In this document: piece after piece, positions 44,211 to 55,676 of the stretch
Numbering within the stretch: position 1 is the first letter of the stretch
Layout of the letters: the number at the start of each line of letters is the position of its first letter
Source of the DNA: Anthonomus grandis grandis
Taxonomy: Eukaryota > Arthropoda > Insecta > Coleoptera > Curculionidae
Assembly: GCF_022605725.1 (NCBI RefSeq)
Contig: NC_065547.1
Coordinates: forward strand, 27,259,167 to 27,323,166
Length of the DNA stretch: 64,000 nt
Reading direction: 5' to 3'
Translations under genes and position numbers: made by a program
Notes under the pieces: model-generated
What the model saw: the letters and a program-made list of their open reading frames with translations, nothing else
Told to the model about the DNA's origin: nothing
Databases searched by the model: none

Positions 44211-46564
44211 CAGGGTGTTCCGTTGATCATGTTACAAACTTCTAGGGCAGATAGAAAACGTCAAAAGAAAAACAAAAGTTCATATAAACATGGGTCCGGA
44301 AAAGCTTCCTCAGGGAGCTAGAGCTCTTTGAAAATAACCTTTAAAAACTAGTTTTTTTTTAATAGCTCCGGAACTACTTTAGCTACCGCAACCAATTTTG
44401 GGAGGTAAATTATTGTTAGTATGTTTATTCTTTTGAACCTACTAAATAAAAAAAATATTTACCAGGGGCTTCAGAATCAGAGGGGTATTTGGTAAATTTA
44501 GGCCCATTTCTTTAAGACTTTAATTTCTGCCCGTTTGGGCATTAGATTATGATGTTCCTATGCTTTTTACATAAAAAAGGTGCTCTTAGTAAAAGTCGGT
44601 AAATATCACCGTTTTTGTGGAAATTGACTAAAACCAAAGTAAGATACGGCACCTGAATAAATTATTTTAATAATAATAATAATGCTAATTCATTGCCACT
44701 GTCAGTATTTTTTACATGATATTAATTCCCTTTTTAATACGGTTAAGTAATGGAAGATTACACTTTTGCTGAATACGCCGATATGCTTTTAATTTATGGG
44801 GAAGTTCGATGTAATGGTAGAGCTGCTTCTCGACTATATGAAGAGCGGTTTCCCGAAAGGCAAATCCCAGCTCACACACTTTTTGAAAGGGTCAATCAAC
44901 GGCTCAGGGAGGCTGGCTCCGTTAAAATAAAACGCCAAGATAATGGCGCGCAAAGGAACATCCTAATCCCGGATTTTGAGGAAGAAGTGCTTCAGCGATT
45001 TAAAGATAACCCATCAGTAAGTACTCGAGCAGTAGCTGATGCGATGCATGTATTATTTTTATTTAATTGTTTTATTTAATTTTTTTTTTGTATTATTTAC
45101 ATAATCATGTCATGGTATGGAACGTTGTTAAGGAACAGCTTCTTCGGCCCTACCACCTGCAAAAGGTGCAATCATTAGGACCCAATGATTTTATGCCCCG
45201 CGTGAATTTTTGCCAGTGGTTTCTTGACCGGTGTACAGAAGAACCTCAATTTCCAAAATATGTCCTTTTTACTGACGAGGCTTTATTTACAAAAGAAGGC
45301 ATTTTTAATTCTAAGAATAATCATGTGTGGAGTGAGGAAAACCCTTATGGTATTCATTTTAGGAGCTATCAACATAAGTTTTCCGTCAATATGTGGGCCG
45401 GAATTGTTGGAGAACGCTTAATTGGTCCAATTATGTTGCTTCCTTGTTTAACGGGAAATATTTATTTAATTTTTTTAAGAAATGTACTGCCCGAACTATT
45501 AGATGATCTGCCCCTAAATATACGACAGAACTTATGGTTACAACACGATGGAGCGCCAGCTCATTTTTCACTTATTATCCGCGAGTTTATAAATTAAAAT
45601 TTTGGAAGGCGCTGGATTGGCGGCGAAGGCCCTGTCACCTGGCCAGCACGCTCACCAGATTTGACACCCTTAGACTTTTTTCTTAGGGGGCATATGAAAA
45701 GTCTCGTATATGAAACTCCAGTCGAGTCAGAAGAAGATCTGGTGGCCAGAATTTCCGCAGCTGCTAAAGTAATCCAAACCACGCCTGATATGTTTAACCA
45801 CATCCACCTTAATATGGTGCGTAGATACAATAAATTTATCGATTGTGGCGGCCGGCATTTTGAGCAATTAATATTTTAATTTTATTTTGTAATACCAATG
45901 AAATTTACGTTTCTAAAATTGTTCATTTGTTGGTTTTTTATTACACTTAAAATCATTTAAACATTTTATGCCTCAAGGTAATTAAAGTGACAGTTAATTA
46001 ATTTGAGTACCAATTTAATAAAGTGGCTACCTTAACTTTTTTTAACCTTTTTATTTTTTATTTTTGCTAGATTTTTTTCTTAAATTGTTTATTAATAATA
46101 ATAGGTAATTCATTTTTGTATCTCATAAGTTGTTTTTAATCAATTTTCACAAAAACAGTTATATTTAGCATTTACCGACTTTTACTAAGAGCACCTTTTT
46201 TATGTAAAAAGCATAAGAACATCATAATCTAATGCCCAAATGGGCAGAAATTAAAGTCTTAAAGAAATGGGCCTACATTTACCAAATATCCCCCTGATTC
46301 TGAAGCCCCTGGTAAATATTTTTTTTTATTTAGTAGGTTCAAAAGAATAAACTTACTAACAATAATTTACCTCCCAAAATTGGTTGCGGTAGCTAAAGTA
46401 GTTCCGGAGCTATTAAAAAAAAACTAGTTTTTAAAGGTTATTTTCAAAGAGCTCTAGCTCCCTGAGGAAGCTTTTCCGGACCCATGTTTATATGAACTTT
46501 TGTTTTTCTTTTGACATTTTCTATCTGCCCTAGAGGTTTGTAACATGATCAACGGAACACCCTG
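44211..46564. mobile_element. Tc1/mariner element B with ~430-460-bp TIRs
   Basis: The ends are CAGGGTGTTCCGTTGATCAT and its inverse ending at 46564, flanked by TA (44209-44210, 46565-46566). The inverted repeats run to about 44670 and start again near 46110. They include the AAGCTTCCTCAGGGAGCTAG block and the GCTCTTAGTAAAAGTCGGTA block on both sides. It is inserted in the minus-strand LINE fragment. The transposase lies on the plus strand. Confidence 0.88.
44750..45879 (+). pseudogene. Tc1/mariner transposase of element B
   Basis: It starts MEDYTFAEYADMLLIYGEVR and has an HTH region with SRLYEERFPERQIP and a second one ending VSTRAVADAMH (45045). A ~60-bp T-rich insertion (about 45048-45108) starts with GT like an intron, but I see no AG end. 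It lies where homologous element A has its intron. The core follows: VLFTDEALFTKEG (first D), LQHDGAPAHFS (second D), an in-frame TAA at 45595-45597, then SPDLTPLDFF (third D). The end reads GGRHFEQLIF. One stop and the damaged intron make it inactive. Confidence 0.75.
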
Positions 46565-46850
46565 TATTCTGTAATGCCTGTGAGTTAGAGTGTAAAGATG
46601 TTTGTATCATTGGAAAAAGTGTCAAATAGCCCATAATTTCCACTTGGCAAATGTAATTAATGAACGAAAGAAATAACACAGGTCTCAGCACTGATCCCTG
46701 CGGCACTCCACAACTTAGATTGGAAACTTGAAACTGAGCCAGAAAAAGACACAATATTTTAAATAGCTAGTGAATAGAGTGTATATCCATTAAATTTTTT
46801 AAAATAATTAACATTAAAATCCCATGATCTGCTTTGAAAATAATAAGGTG

Positions 46851-47427
46851 GGTGTACTTACAAGATGGTTATAGAATATTTACGTATTGTTAATAACTAT
46901 ATTTATATGTAATTTCGTGGAAATTATTATTTAAGTACTTACATTAATGATTAAAGATTAATAACTTTCTTTACTGTTTTTTCCCTATTTTATATTGTTT
47001 TGGTTCTGAATTCGCCAGTTGCCGGCTTTTCGGATAACGGGGTGTTGCCGATTTATCACGATCATTTTTCTTGAAGTAAATTCCACGGAATATATCTATT
47101 ATAAAAAAATAAGAATTATACCTGAAAAATTATACAAATTATAGCTAAGAGCGGAAAGTTTAAGGAGTACAAACTACAATCAATTGTAAGTTTTTTAAGT
47201 ATCTACTAGTAAGTATTTCAATCATTTCGGTATTCATTCAGCGACTTATTGATATATTAAACGGATGGCAATCATCATTTTAAGCAGATTTAAGACAAAA
47301 TTTAATGATATCAATCAACTTAAAATATAAAAAGCCTACTTTTCCTTAGAATCCAGGTTTCTCCAATGGATTTGTAAATGTTTAACATTTTTGCAGAATT
47401 CTTCACATATCGGCAACGTTGTTACCA
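46851..47427. other. AT-rich spacer, nothing recognised
   Basis: No gene or element end was recognised between the LINE fragment and the large inverted repeat. Confidence 0.35.
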
Positions 47428-47687
47428 TTCTCAATTGACATTGACGCAATGGCAGGATTCACAAGTGTCAAATTTAAGCGTCTTTTCAGATGGACGCGTA
47501 CGATACCCTTGCATATTAGGCCGGTCGCACATTGGATACGAATTTACGCATCGTACGTAAACGTACGATGCTAGTCGTAAGAATTAAGTGCGCACACTGA
47601 ATACGTTTTCCTCCGTCAAATAAGATAGGGGATAAGCAGTGTTTCGGTGACATTGTATTCATTAAACCCTCTTACTTTTTATTTGTT

Positions 47688-47981
47688 TTGTTTGGAATTT
47701 GTAGCGTAATGAACCTATACCTTCAAGATAATTCTCTTCTAAGTCGGAGATTGCGGACACGTCGTCACTATCGAAGAACCGAGTGGGTGCGTGAAATATA
47801 TTTGAAAAGAGAGGAATTCGGTGAATTTCATCATATTATGGAAGACTTATCTAATGACCAATTACTGTATCATGGTTATACACGTATGAAGAAAGAAACT
47901 TTTGAATATATTCTGAACATTATCAGACCTAAGGTGACTAAATACAGTAACTTTCGCGACACAATATCACCTGAAGAATGA
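47688..47981 (+). pseudogene. Harbinger transposase, N-terminal exon (left arm)
   Basis: The frame contains RRTEWVREIYLKREEFGEFH, then MEDLSNDQLLYHGYTRMKKE, TFEYILNIIRPKV and FRDTISPEE. It matches the N-terminal region of PIF/Harbinger transposases (W..RRK.GEFH, F.YFRMS..TFD.LL, ISPEERL). The homologous exon in the complete element at 57699-57935 has the same position relative to the TIR. The exon is followed by ATGATTGATTGATGATTGA instead of a clean donor. The catalytic exon is missing. Confidence 0.75.
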
Positions 47982-48069
47982 TTGATTGATGATTGATAAG
48001 GTAAGGAAGTAAAATATAGTTCTTTTATTCATACTTCTTTATATATCATGACAAATATATTCTTGCGAT

Positions 48070-48755
48070 AGTCCTTGTGCTGAATTATTTTGTGACATAC
48101 TGTGATCAACATTAAACTGGGTCGAGTCACTAGACTGATCAAGCACTACCACAGGAGGTACAGTATTTTGTTCGTGTTGTTTTGTTCGTTTTGTTTTGTT
48201 GTTGTTGCAATTTTGATCTTACCATTAATTTGCGATGATTGGGGATATCTTTTAAAAACCGCAGAAGGCTCATTAGAAATTAGGCATCAGGATCATTTGC
48301 AGTCTGTTGAAAGCACTTTAACTTTTCCTCTTCAATCTGTAATAGTCTTGTATCGATTTCATCTGCCTGACGTGTTTTAATTTTTCTTCTAATTGGAATT
48401 TGTCTTCTTTGGAATTTGTTCGCCACTTGGTTCTGAAGATTGACCGGGGGACAGCGGAAACATATAACTGCTACTTGTATTTGAACTATCTTCTCCATCA
48501 GAACTGTTACAAGTGTCTGGCACGCTACTTTTCATCTCCCTTTTACACATTGTACTTCGAAGAAATAGCAGAAGCTAAAAATATGGCTATTTGGAATCGG
48601 GATCTGAAGTACTTGCTTAACCAGATTTTTTGTTGCTGACTTTTTTGAGCTCCTTCCCAAAAGTATCTCGTAGACCTCGCCATTTCTTTTATAGCTCATC
48701 AACTGAAAAATAAAATAAAATTTGTCTTTTATTACAGGTTCATCTTTCAAGACTC
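48070..48755 (-). pseudogene. MADF/BESS accessory protein, 3' part (left arm)
   Basis: This is the mirror copy of 50058-50790. It contains a damaged MADF C-terminal region (DELKKKW.GLRDTFGKEL) and a BESS-like end, LLRFLKDIPNHRKSMIRSKL. Frame breaks are the same as in the right arm or nearly so, so both arms derive from one already damaged copy. Confidence 0.6.
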
Positions 48756-48757
48756 GG

Positions 48758-48802
48758 AACGGAAAATAATTGATCATAATATATGATCAATTATTTTCCG
48801 TT
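48758..48802. repeat. Perfect 20-bp hairpin at the left arm/LINE joint
   Basis: AACGGAAAATAATTGATCAT (48758-48777) and its exact inverse (48783-48802) flank five bases. The hairpin begins three bases after the palindrome arm ends. Confidence 0.9.
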
Positions 48803-49174
48803 TGTACCTCTTCACATGTTATTACCGATTGTCAATTAAGTTTTAGGAAAAATCATAGTACAACTACAAGCCTTACAAGTTTAATCAAAGATATTCGAAT
48901 GAACGAAGACAATAAAAATGTAATGTGTTTGGGATTGCTAGATTTTAGCAAAGCTTTTGACACTTTAAGTCATAAGCTGCTTCTAGCAAAACTGCAATAT
49001 TTTGCCCTTTCAAGAACCTCGATAGATTTCTTTTCGTCTTATCTTAGCAACCGTTCCCACAATGTTGCAATATGTACTAATGACTACCTCCTAGCTAAGT
49101 TAGATTACTCGATTATGCCACAGGGAATACCTCAAGGGTCTATTTTGGACCCACTGTTGTTCTCTATTTATGTT

Positions 49175-49214
49175 GCGGATATAGCATCTACAATATTGTA
49201 GATGCTATATCCGC
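49175..49214. repeat. Perfect 40-bp palindrome inside the RT palm
   Basis: GCGGATATAGCATCTACAAT is followed directly by its exact inverse with no loop. It is followed by repeated ATCCGCGC motifs up to ~49245. The joint sits between the IYVADI and ADDS motifs, where a normal LINE has continuous coding sequence. Confidence 0.9.
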
Positions 49215-50040
49215 GCGAAGATATCCGCGCAAAGTATAAGATCCGCGCAATAGGATGCGGACGATTCGCAAATATATATATCATTCCCTGAAAGTCAGGT
49301 GCAAACTGCACAAAACTGTTTTAATCCTGACTTGAATCATATTAATAATTTTTCCAAAAATTACAATTTAAAACTTAACCCTTCTAAATCGTCTGTAATA
49401 TTTCTTGGTGGTATCAAACTAAAACTTAAGAGAGTGTCCGAGAATTTTGTTCCTAAAATAAATGATACACGCCTTCCAATAGTGGAGGAAGTTAAAAATT
49501 TAAGTATTTATCTGGATTCTGAACTATCTTTTAATGCACATGTGAAGCGAAAACTAGGTATTGCCTATATACGTTTGAGGAAACTCTGGTAGGTAGGTAA
49601 CAGTTTGGTCTTGTCTATTTTGGATTACGGAGATGTTGTTTACGGAAGTTCACTAACAGCGGAAAAGGCAAATTCAATTAAAAAATTACAGAACTCCTAT
49701 TTACATTTTTTTTGCATACAGAGAATACATTACGCCTCACTTGAATGAGCTTTCCATTTTTATCAATGACTAACAGGTGTAAATGTCATTCGCTGAATTT
49801 TGTGTATATAGAGTCTCAAAAACTGGTCAGCCACCTTATTTGCGTCAGTTATTTTACTGTAGTCGACATAACCCTGATAGAAGGCATATAAATAATTTCT
49901 TAATTCCGCAACATAAAACTGCGAATTTCAAAAAATCATTCAGTTTTTTCAATCATCATTATAAGTACAAATCACTTTTAATTTTCCCTAATAACGTTAC
50001 AAGTTTCATGTACAATACAACCAACAGTATTGTCTGAAAT

Positions 50041-50821
50041 TCTAAATGAATATCCAAGAGTCTTGAAAGATGAACCTGTAATAAAAGACAAATTTTATTT
50101 TATTTTTCAGTTGATGAGCTAAAAAAGAAATGGCGAGGTCTACGAGATACTTTTGGGAAGGAGCTCAAAAAAGTCAGCAACAAAAAATCTGGCCAAGCAA
50201 GTACTTCAGATCCCGATTCCAAATAGCCATATTTTCAGCTTCTGCTATTTCTTCGAAGTACAATGTGTAAAAGGGAGATGAAAAGTAGCGTGTCAGACAC
50301 TTGTAACAGTTCTGATGGAGAAGATAGTTCAAATACAAGTAGCAGTTATATGTTTTCGCCGTCCCCCGGTCAATCTTCAGAACCAAGTGGCGAACAAATT
50401 CCAAAGAAGACAAATTCCAATTAGAAGAAAAATTAAAACACGTCAGGCAGATGAAATCGATACAAGACTATTACAGATTGAAGAGGAAAAGTTAAAGTGC
50501 TCTCAACAGACTGCAAATGATCCTGATGCCTAATTTCTAATGAGCCTTCTGCGGTTTTTAAAAGATATCCCCAATCATCGCAAATCAATGATAAGATCAA
50601 AATTGCAACAAGTTCTTATAGACGAACAAAATACTGTACCTCCTGTGGTAGTGCTTAATCAGTCTAGTGACTCGACCCAGTTTAATGTTGATCACAGTAT
50701 GTCACAAAATAATTCAGCACAAGGACTATCGCAAGAATATATTTGTCCACAATTCTCAACAGTATGCAATTTAATCCAAGCACCAGTAATTAATATAATA
50801 TGTAAGTTATGTTTTGAATAA
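50041..50821 (+). pseudogene. MADF/BESS accessory protein (right arm)
   Basis: The reading starts ILNEYPRVLKDEPVIKDKF, passes an apparent intron end (TTTTATTTTTCAG, near 50110), and gives DELKKKWRGLRDTFGKELKK and PYFQLLLFLRSTM. These are typical second-half MADF features. A 1-bp change then shifts the frame. The C-terminal part shows serine-rich text, a basic linker (RRQIPIRRKIKTRQ) and a BESS-like motif (LLRFLKDIPNHRKSMIRSKL) around 50543-50610. Such MADF proteins are the second gene of insect Harbinger elements and help bind transposon DNA. Confidence 0.65.
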
Positions 50822-51417
50822 AGAAGTATGAATAAAAGAACTATATTTTACTTCCTTACCTTAAAGTTACAATCAATCATTCTTCAGGTGATATATTGTG
50901 TCGCGAAAGTTACTGTATTTAGTCACCTTAGGTCTGATAATGTTCAGAATATATTCAAAAGTTTCTTTCTTCATACGTGTATAACCATGATACAGTAATT
51001 GGTCATTAGATAAGTCTTCCATAATATGATGAAATTCACCGAATTCCTCTCTTTTCAAATATATTTCACGCACCCACTCGGTTCTTCGATAGTGACGACG
51101 TGTCCGCAATCTCCGAATTAGAAGAGAATTATCTTGAAGGTATAGGTTCATTACGCTACAAATTCCAAACAAAACAAATAAAAAGTAAGAGGGTTTAATG
51201 AATACAATGTCACCGAAACACTGCTTATCCCCTATCTTATTTGACGGAGGAAAACGTATTCAGTGTGCGCACTTAATTCTTACGACTAGCGATGCGTAAA
51301 TTCGTATCCAATTTGCGACCGGCCTAATATGCGAGGGTATCGTACGCGTCCATCTGAAAAGACGCTTAAATTTGACACTTGTGAATCCTGCCATTGCGTC
51401 AATGTCAATTGAGAATG
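50058..51417 (-). repeat. Right arm of the large inverted repeat
   Basis: This is the inverse of 47428-48755. It contains the same MADF/BESS remnant (plus strand here), the Harbinger N-terminal exon (minus) and TIR, and ~90 bp of shared flank ending AATTGAGAATG (51417). Just left of 50058 the MADF reading continues as ILNEYPRV (50041-50060), which the left arm lacks. The right arm is therefore the more complete one. Confidence 0.9.
50873..51172 (-). pseudogene. Harbinger transposase, N-terminal exon (right arm)
   Basis: This is nearly identical to 47688-47981 (a serine/isoleucine difference in NSLLS/IRRL and a different end, TIYHLKND). It has the same family features. Two extra or missing bases at the ISPEE motif change the C-terminal frame, so this arm has drifted slightly from the left one. 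Confidence 0.75.
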
Positions 51418-52138
51418 CACTTGGATTTCAAAAAATGCGTGAAAATAACCATTTTTTGAGAAACGTTATTTTTTCTGATGAGGCTTCTTTTAATAATTGC
51501 GGGCAGGTAAGATTTAACTTATTTAAATTAGAACATATTCAAGTTTTGGTTGTTTGTTTTTCTAAAAGGTAAACAGGCACAACATGCGTTACTGGGCAGC
51601 AAATAATCCTCACTGGATGAGAACTGTACCAAATCAACATCCCTGGTCTGTGAACGTATGGTGTGGTATTTTCGAGGATAGAGTTATTGGTCCGCATTTT
51701 TTCCAAGGTCATTTAAATGGACAGGTCTACACAGAATTTTTAAGAAATCAGTTACCTCGTCTACTAAACCAAAATTTAAATCCTAATGTATGGTTTCAGC
51801 AGGACGGAGCTCCACCCCATTATGCCATACAGGCCCGTACTTATTTAAATGAGATTTTTGAAAATAGGTGGATTGGTCGAGGTGGTCCTGTCAACTGGCC
51901 TGCTCGTTCGCCAGATTTGACCCCCCTTGACTTTTTTTTATGGGGATTTATAAAAGACAAAGTAATGGCTAGTGCACCTACAACTCCAGAGGACATGAAG
52001 AACAGGATTCGTTTTGCTTGTTCATTAGTGACACCAGCAATGTTACAGCGGGTACGAAACTCATGTCAAGAAAGGATAAGAAAGTGTTTGGAAGTTGAAG
52101 GCGGTCACTTCGAACAGCTCCTTAGGCATAATACATAG
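51418..52138 (+). pseudogene. mariner-like transposase, 5' truncated, intron kept
   Basis: The left side is cut by the palindrome joint at 51417. It reads ALGFQKMRENNHFLRNVIF, then SDEASFNNCGQ (first catalytic D). A clean 62-bp intron (51507-51568, CAG|GTAAG..AAAAG|GTA) follows, then VNRHNMRYWAANNPHW, FQQDGAPPHY (second D) and SPDLTPLDFFLWG (third D). It ends EGGHFEQLLRHNT at TAG 52136-52138. No stop interrupts the retained part. The N-terminal DNA-binding half is gone. Confidence 0.75.
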
Positions 52139-52516
52139 ACGATAAATAGTTAAAAAGTAGGAAATAATTTGTTTTTATTGTAGTAGAATATTCGAATTAT
52201 TTTTAAATTTAATCAAAACATTTTTGATCATAATTCCGTAACCAGCAGAGCAATTTTAAAAATTTGTTGTAAAGAGACTTCATATTTTATGTAGATTCGT
52301 ATTTAAGAATAAAAAACACGTCATCCCGTTTAAAATAAGGAAGTGACCCTCCCCCTCTCTTAGGGGGGTGAAGGGACAAATGTCAAAAATATCACAAAAA
52401 GTGCCCCCCGGTATACTTAAAATGTCACCAAAATGTCAAAAAAAAATTTGCAGCTGTTTTTGACATCTGTGCCTATTGTCATATATATGCCTTTCCAAAA
52501 TTTTAGAAACCGCAGG
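52139..52516. other. 3' flank of the truncated mariner
   Basis: AT-rich sequence is followed by a GC-richer patch (CCTCCCCCTCTCTTAGGGGG, 52349-52368). The patch probably belongs to the terminal region of the 51.4-kb mariner. The exact element end was not identified. Confidence 0.35.
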
Positions 52517-54964
52517 TACCGTAAAACGAGGTGACTTTGCTCCTCTTTTTGAAGATAAATTTAAAAATTGCTAAAATTAATACAAAATTAACGAAATTTC
52601 TTTACTATAGTTGCATTCTACATACAAAAAACATCTTAAAGAATTACTATTTTGAAGATTTGTGCGTAAAAATATCGAATATCTTGTTTTTTTTTTTAGT
52701 TTGAAAAGTGGAGCAAACTCGCCCATAGCCTGGGGTTATTTTGCCCCACCTTAAATATGTAGGCAAAACTCTTACATTTTATACGTTGGAGCAAAGTTAA
52801 CCTTATGTTTTATTTACTTTTCCCCGGCGAGTAAAAAGAGGGATGTAAAAATTTAAAAAAATTTAGTTTTTGAGGTTTTTAATATAAGGAAATGCAAAAA
52901 AGTTTCTTAAATATTACAAAAAATGTTAACACTTGAATAACGCATTGCAGTTAAATTAAAAAATAAATGCAAAACTACAAAAATTAAAAATAGGTTCTAA
53001 AAATAGGAAAGAAAACACGTATAATAGGTAAGGCATTAGGTTAATAATTAAAGTATGGATTTAGTCACTATACCAGCAGGCGAGCTCAGGCACAGAGAAA
53101 ATGCCTCTTTTTGTAACTTGTTTAGGGGGTTTAATAGATCCCCGAACATCAGACCATGAATAAGTAAGATCGTCTGGCTTTGAGGGCCATTTCCACATCT
53201 TTAGCGACTTCTGCATAGATTTAATTCGGACATCCTCTTTGGTAAAGGAAACGATTTGCCCGGGGTAAAGTTGTCCTTTATAAACAAATTCAACAAAACG
53301 CCCTACTTCCTTTACAACCATATCGAAATTATCTTTTTTTTGAGGGTCTATTCCTTCAACAAAATTTATAAACTCATTTTCGATTTCATGTTCTTTCTCG
53401 AGCTCTTCAAAGTTTATATCATCTGATGAATTGTCATTAAAATGAAGTACATCCTCTCTCTGTTGGGTGCCTTGTGTTATAAAATCTTCTTGTTCCATGG
53501 CTTCATCTATTACTCCATCTTCTTGTTCTATTTCTTCTTCTTCTATTTCATTCTCAGCGCACACACTCTTGCCTGGAGGAATATTAATTTTTTTTCTACA
53601 ATTATTTTTTGTAATCGTACACAAAGTTCTTCTTGTGTCCAGTATTTTAAGGAAAGAAGATTCTATCATACTTTTATTATGTGAGGTTGAAGGTATGCGG
53701 GTTAAAACCTCCTCAATATTTAAAGGAAATATTCCGCATTTGCGAAAGCCGGAAAGCAAGTTATCTTTGATGGTTGGCTCAATCATATTCATCATTTTTG
53801 ATAAGAATGGAGGAAAATTTTGTTTCTGAATGTTTGTGTTTCTTATACCATCTTCAGTGCCTTTCCATTCTGATAATACTTTGCGCCAAGCTATTTTGAT
53901 TGGACGAAAAAATGCCACATCCAAGGGCTGTGTTAGGTGGGTACTATTTGCCGGCAAACAAACTAAACTTACTTGATTTTGACGACACAATCTAAGGGAA
54001 TGAACTGTCAAATGAGAAGAAAGGTTGTCACATATTAGCACTGTCTTTCCTTCTAATTTTTTCAATCTCGGCATCATTTCAAATTCGAGCCAGTCAGTAA
54101 ATATGTTGCTATCAAACCAACCCGAAGAACTAGCATTAAAGCGACATCCTTTTGGCCCATTTTCTGTCCATGTAGTCCACATATTAGTAGCTCGATAAAC
54201 CACATATGGTGGCAACAGTTCTCCAGCAGCATTTCCTGCGAACATGACAGATATTGATGTCTTCGAAGCATTTCGAATATATTCAGGGTATTTAGAACCT
54301 TTCTTGACAAGGACCCTTTTTTTCCCCGGATCGTCCGTAAGGTTTGTCTCATCAAAATTCTATATATTGGTTGAAGGAACATCACGTAATTCACTGGCCA
54401 AATTATTGAAAAAGTTGCGTAGAACAGTTTCATCTACTACCGCTCTTGCAAGCTTTACATTCTCGGCAAAGCGTAAAGACAAATGGTGATGTCTTGCAAT
54501 AAACGAATTTGCCCATTCAATGCCGGGTAAATTATTCTGGAAGATCTTCACATTGCTCCTACATCTGTCCAGATAATCCTTAATAATATGACGCAGCTCT
54601 TGAGTATCGACTGGAAAACCAAAGCCTCCCAAAGCAATAATGCACTCAACAAAATCCTCTTCCTCTTGTAAAGAAAAAACAGGTTGACTACCTGGTTTTC
54701 TATTATGTTTTTTCTTAAGTTTATTTAAAATCGTTCTTCTAGGTATATTGTACTTTTGTTCTACTTTTCTGTGTGATAGTGCCCTTGATCTAACTTCAGC
54801 CAAGCATTCTTCCAATGTTTCTTTGGTATAGTCTGCATACCTTCTGGCCCCAGCTCATGGGCGGAGTTAGGGGGGGGCTTAGCCCCCTTTAAAATGAAAT
54901 TAGCCCCCCCAAAAAAAATTGTTCAAAACGTAAAAAAACAGAAAGTATAAGACTTAAAGAATAT

Positions 54965-55573
54965 GTGCTTGAAGCTTCCACTTCCGCAGTACACGAAGAA
55001 ACGTTCTTAAATTCACCTTTGATAAAAAATGAGGCACAAAAGTTTTGGCTAATTTCAATTTATTATAGGTCTCTCGACAATATAATAAATCATCTAAAAA
55101 TAAGATTTTCCTCCGAAAGTCAGAAATTAGCTAAATCTGTCTTCAATTTTTTGCAGATGGATTTTGATGGTAGTTTGGAATTCATTAAATTGCATGGAGA
55201 TACCTTTTTAATCGATAAAGAGCTATTAAAAGCTGAAATGACCGTTATTGGGAATTGCATAAATAAAAGCCAGAGCCACAACATTACCATTTCTGATATT
55301 AAAGATGTATTAAGAAAAGAGACTTTTCCAAATGCATATACCCTTATGCAAATAGCATTAGTTTTGCCAATTTCTTTAGCGTCTTGCGAACGCTCTTTCT
55401 CAACAATGAGAAGAATTAAAAATTGGTTTAGGTCAACGATGGGTCAGGATCGATTTAGTTCTTTAGCACTAACCACTCTTAGTATTGAAAGTGGTCTAAC
55501 AAAGTCATTGACGCCAGATGAAATTTTAAAAGAGTTTTTAAAAAAAGGAAATCGAAAACATTTATTAGAGTAG
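54965..55573 (+). pseudogene. hAT transposase C-terminal part (ZMYM1-like)
   Basis: This 202-codon open frame corresponds to the end of hAT transposases related to zinc-finger MYM-type protein 1. A helical region includes FWLISIYYRSLDNIINHLKI, then FPNAYTLMQIALVLPISLAS and the dimerisation signature CERSFSTMRRIKNWFRSTMG with LALTTLSIES. The N-terminal zinc fingers and most of the RNase H-like core are missing. The element can therefore only be mobilised in trans. Confidence 0.75.
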
Positions 55574-55676
55574 TTATAAGATAATTTTATTGGATTTCAT
55601 TTTATTTAAAGACATTTTAAATAAATTTTGCTTTTACTATTTTTGAAGAATTATTGCGTTTTATTAAAATGATATT

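Larger units (their letters stand above)
43400..46850 (-). pseudogene. LINE fragment (RT to C-terminus) split by mariner B
   Basis: Read right to left: a palm start with KADHGILMLIILKNL (46810-46760), then VSNLSCGVPQGSVLRPVLFL (46730-46660). After the mariner insertion at 44211-46564 it continues NNDLLKIKAWFDNNLLTFNI (44205-44130), SLKFLGIKMDRKLNFDYHI, and finally MYNHLPSQLRNLNNFKKFQY (43603-43540). Stops and shifts are frequent. The pieces join sensibly across the insertion, which confirms the order of events. Endonuclease and ORF1 are missing. Confidence 0.7.
47428..48755 (+). repeat. Left arm of the large inverted repeat
   Basis: The arm of ~1.33 kb is inverted at 50058-51417 with few differences. 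One is a ~20-bp insertion of TACGTAAACGTACGATG-like sequence near 47560 on the left. It contains, in order, ~90 bp of flank, a Harbinger terminus (TTA-GGCCGGTCGCACATTGG at 47519), an N-terminal transposase exon (47688-47981, +), and the 3' part of a MADF/BESS gene on the minus strand. Arm identity ends abruptly at GACTC (48755). Confidence 0.9.
48756..50057 (+). pseudogene. LINE RT fragment forming the palindrome centre
   Basis: The frame 48790-49200 reads CQLSFRKNHSTTTSL, LGLLDFSKAFDTLSH (first RT aspartate) and IPQGSILDPLLFSIYVADI. A perfect 40-bp palindrome (49175-49214) and CCGCGC-rich filler then interrupt it. The text resumes at DADDSQIYISFPESQ (49255-49300; catalytic YADD changed to DADD) and goes on through LKLNPSKSSVIFLGG to ~49590, with later broken pieces to 50037. 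Only the RT to C-terminal part is present, with no ORF1 or endonuclease. Confidence 0.7.
47519..51324. mobile_element. PIF/Harbinger element rearranged into a palindrome
   Basis: GGCCGGTCGCACATTGG at 47519 and its inverse at about 51307-51324 look like the two TIRs of one element. However, both halves are copies of the same (5') half, and the palindrome extends ~90 bp past the TIRs into flanking DNA. The TTA and TAA next to the TIRs are therefore mirror images of one target copy rather than a true duplication. The 3' half, with the transposase catalytic exon, is absent and is replaced by a LINE piece (48756-50057). Confidence 0.7.

Noticed and set aside
47516..51327. TTA/TAA next to the TIRs as a normal Harbinger duplication
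   Set aside because: The similarity continues ~90 bp into both flanks as an inverted repeat. The two triplets are mirror copies of one flank, not a target duplication.
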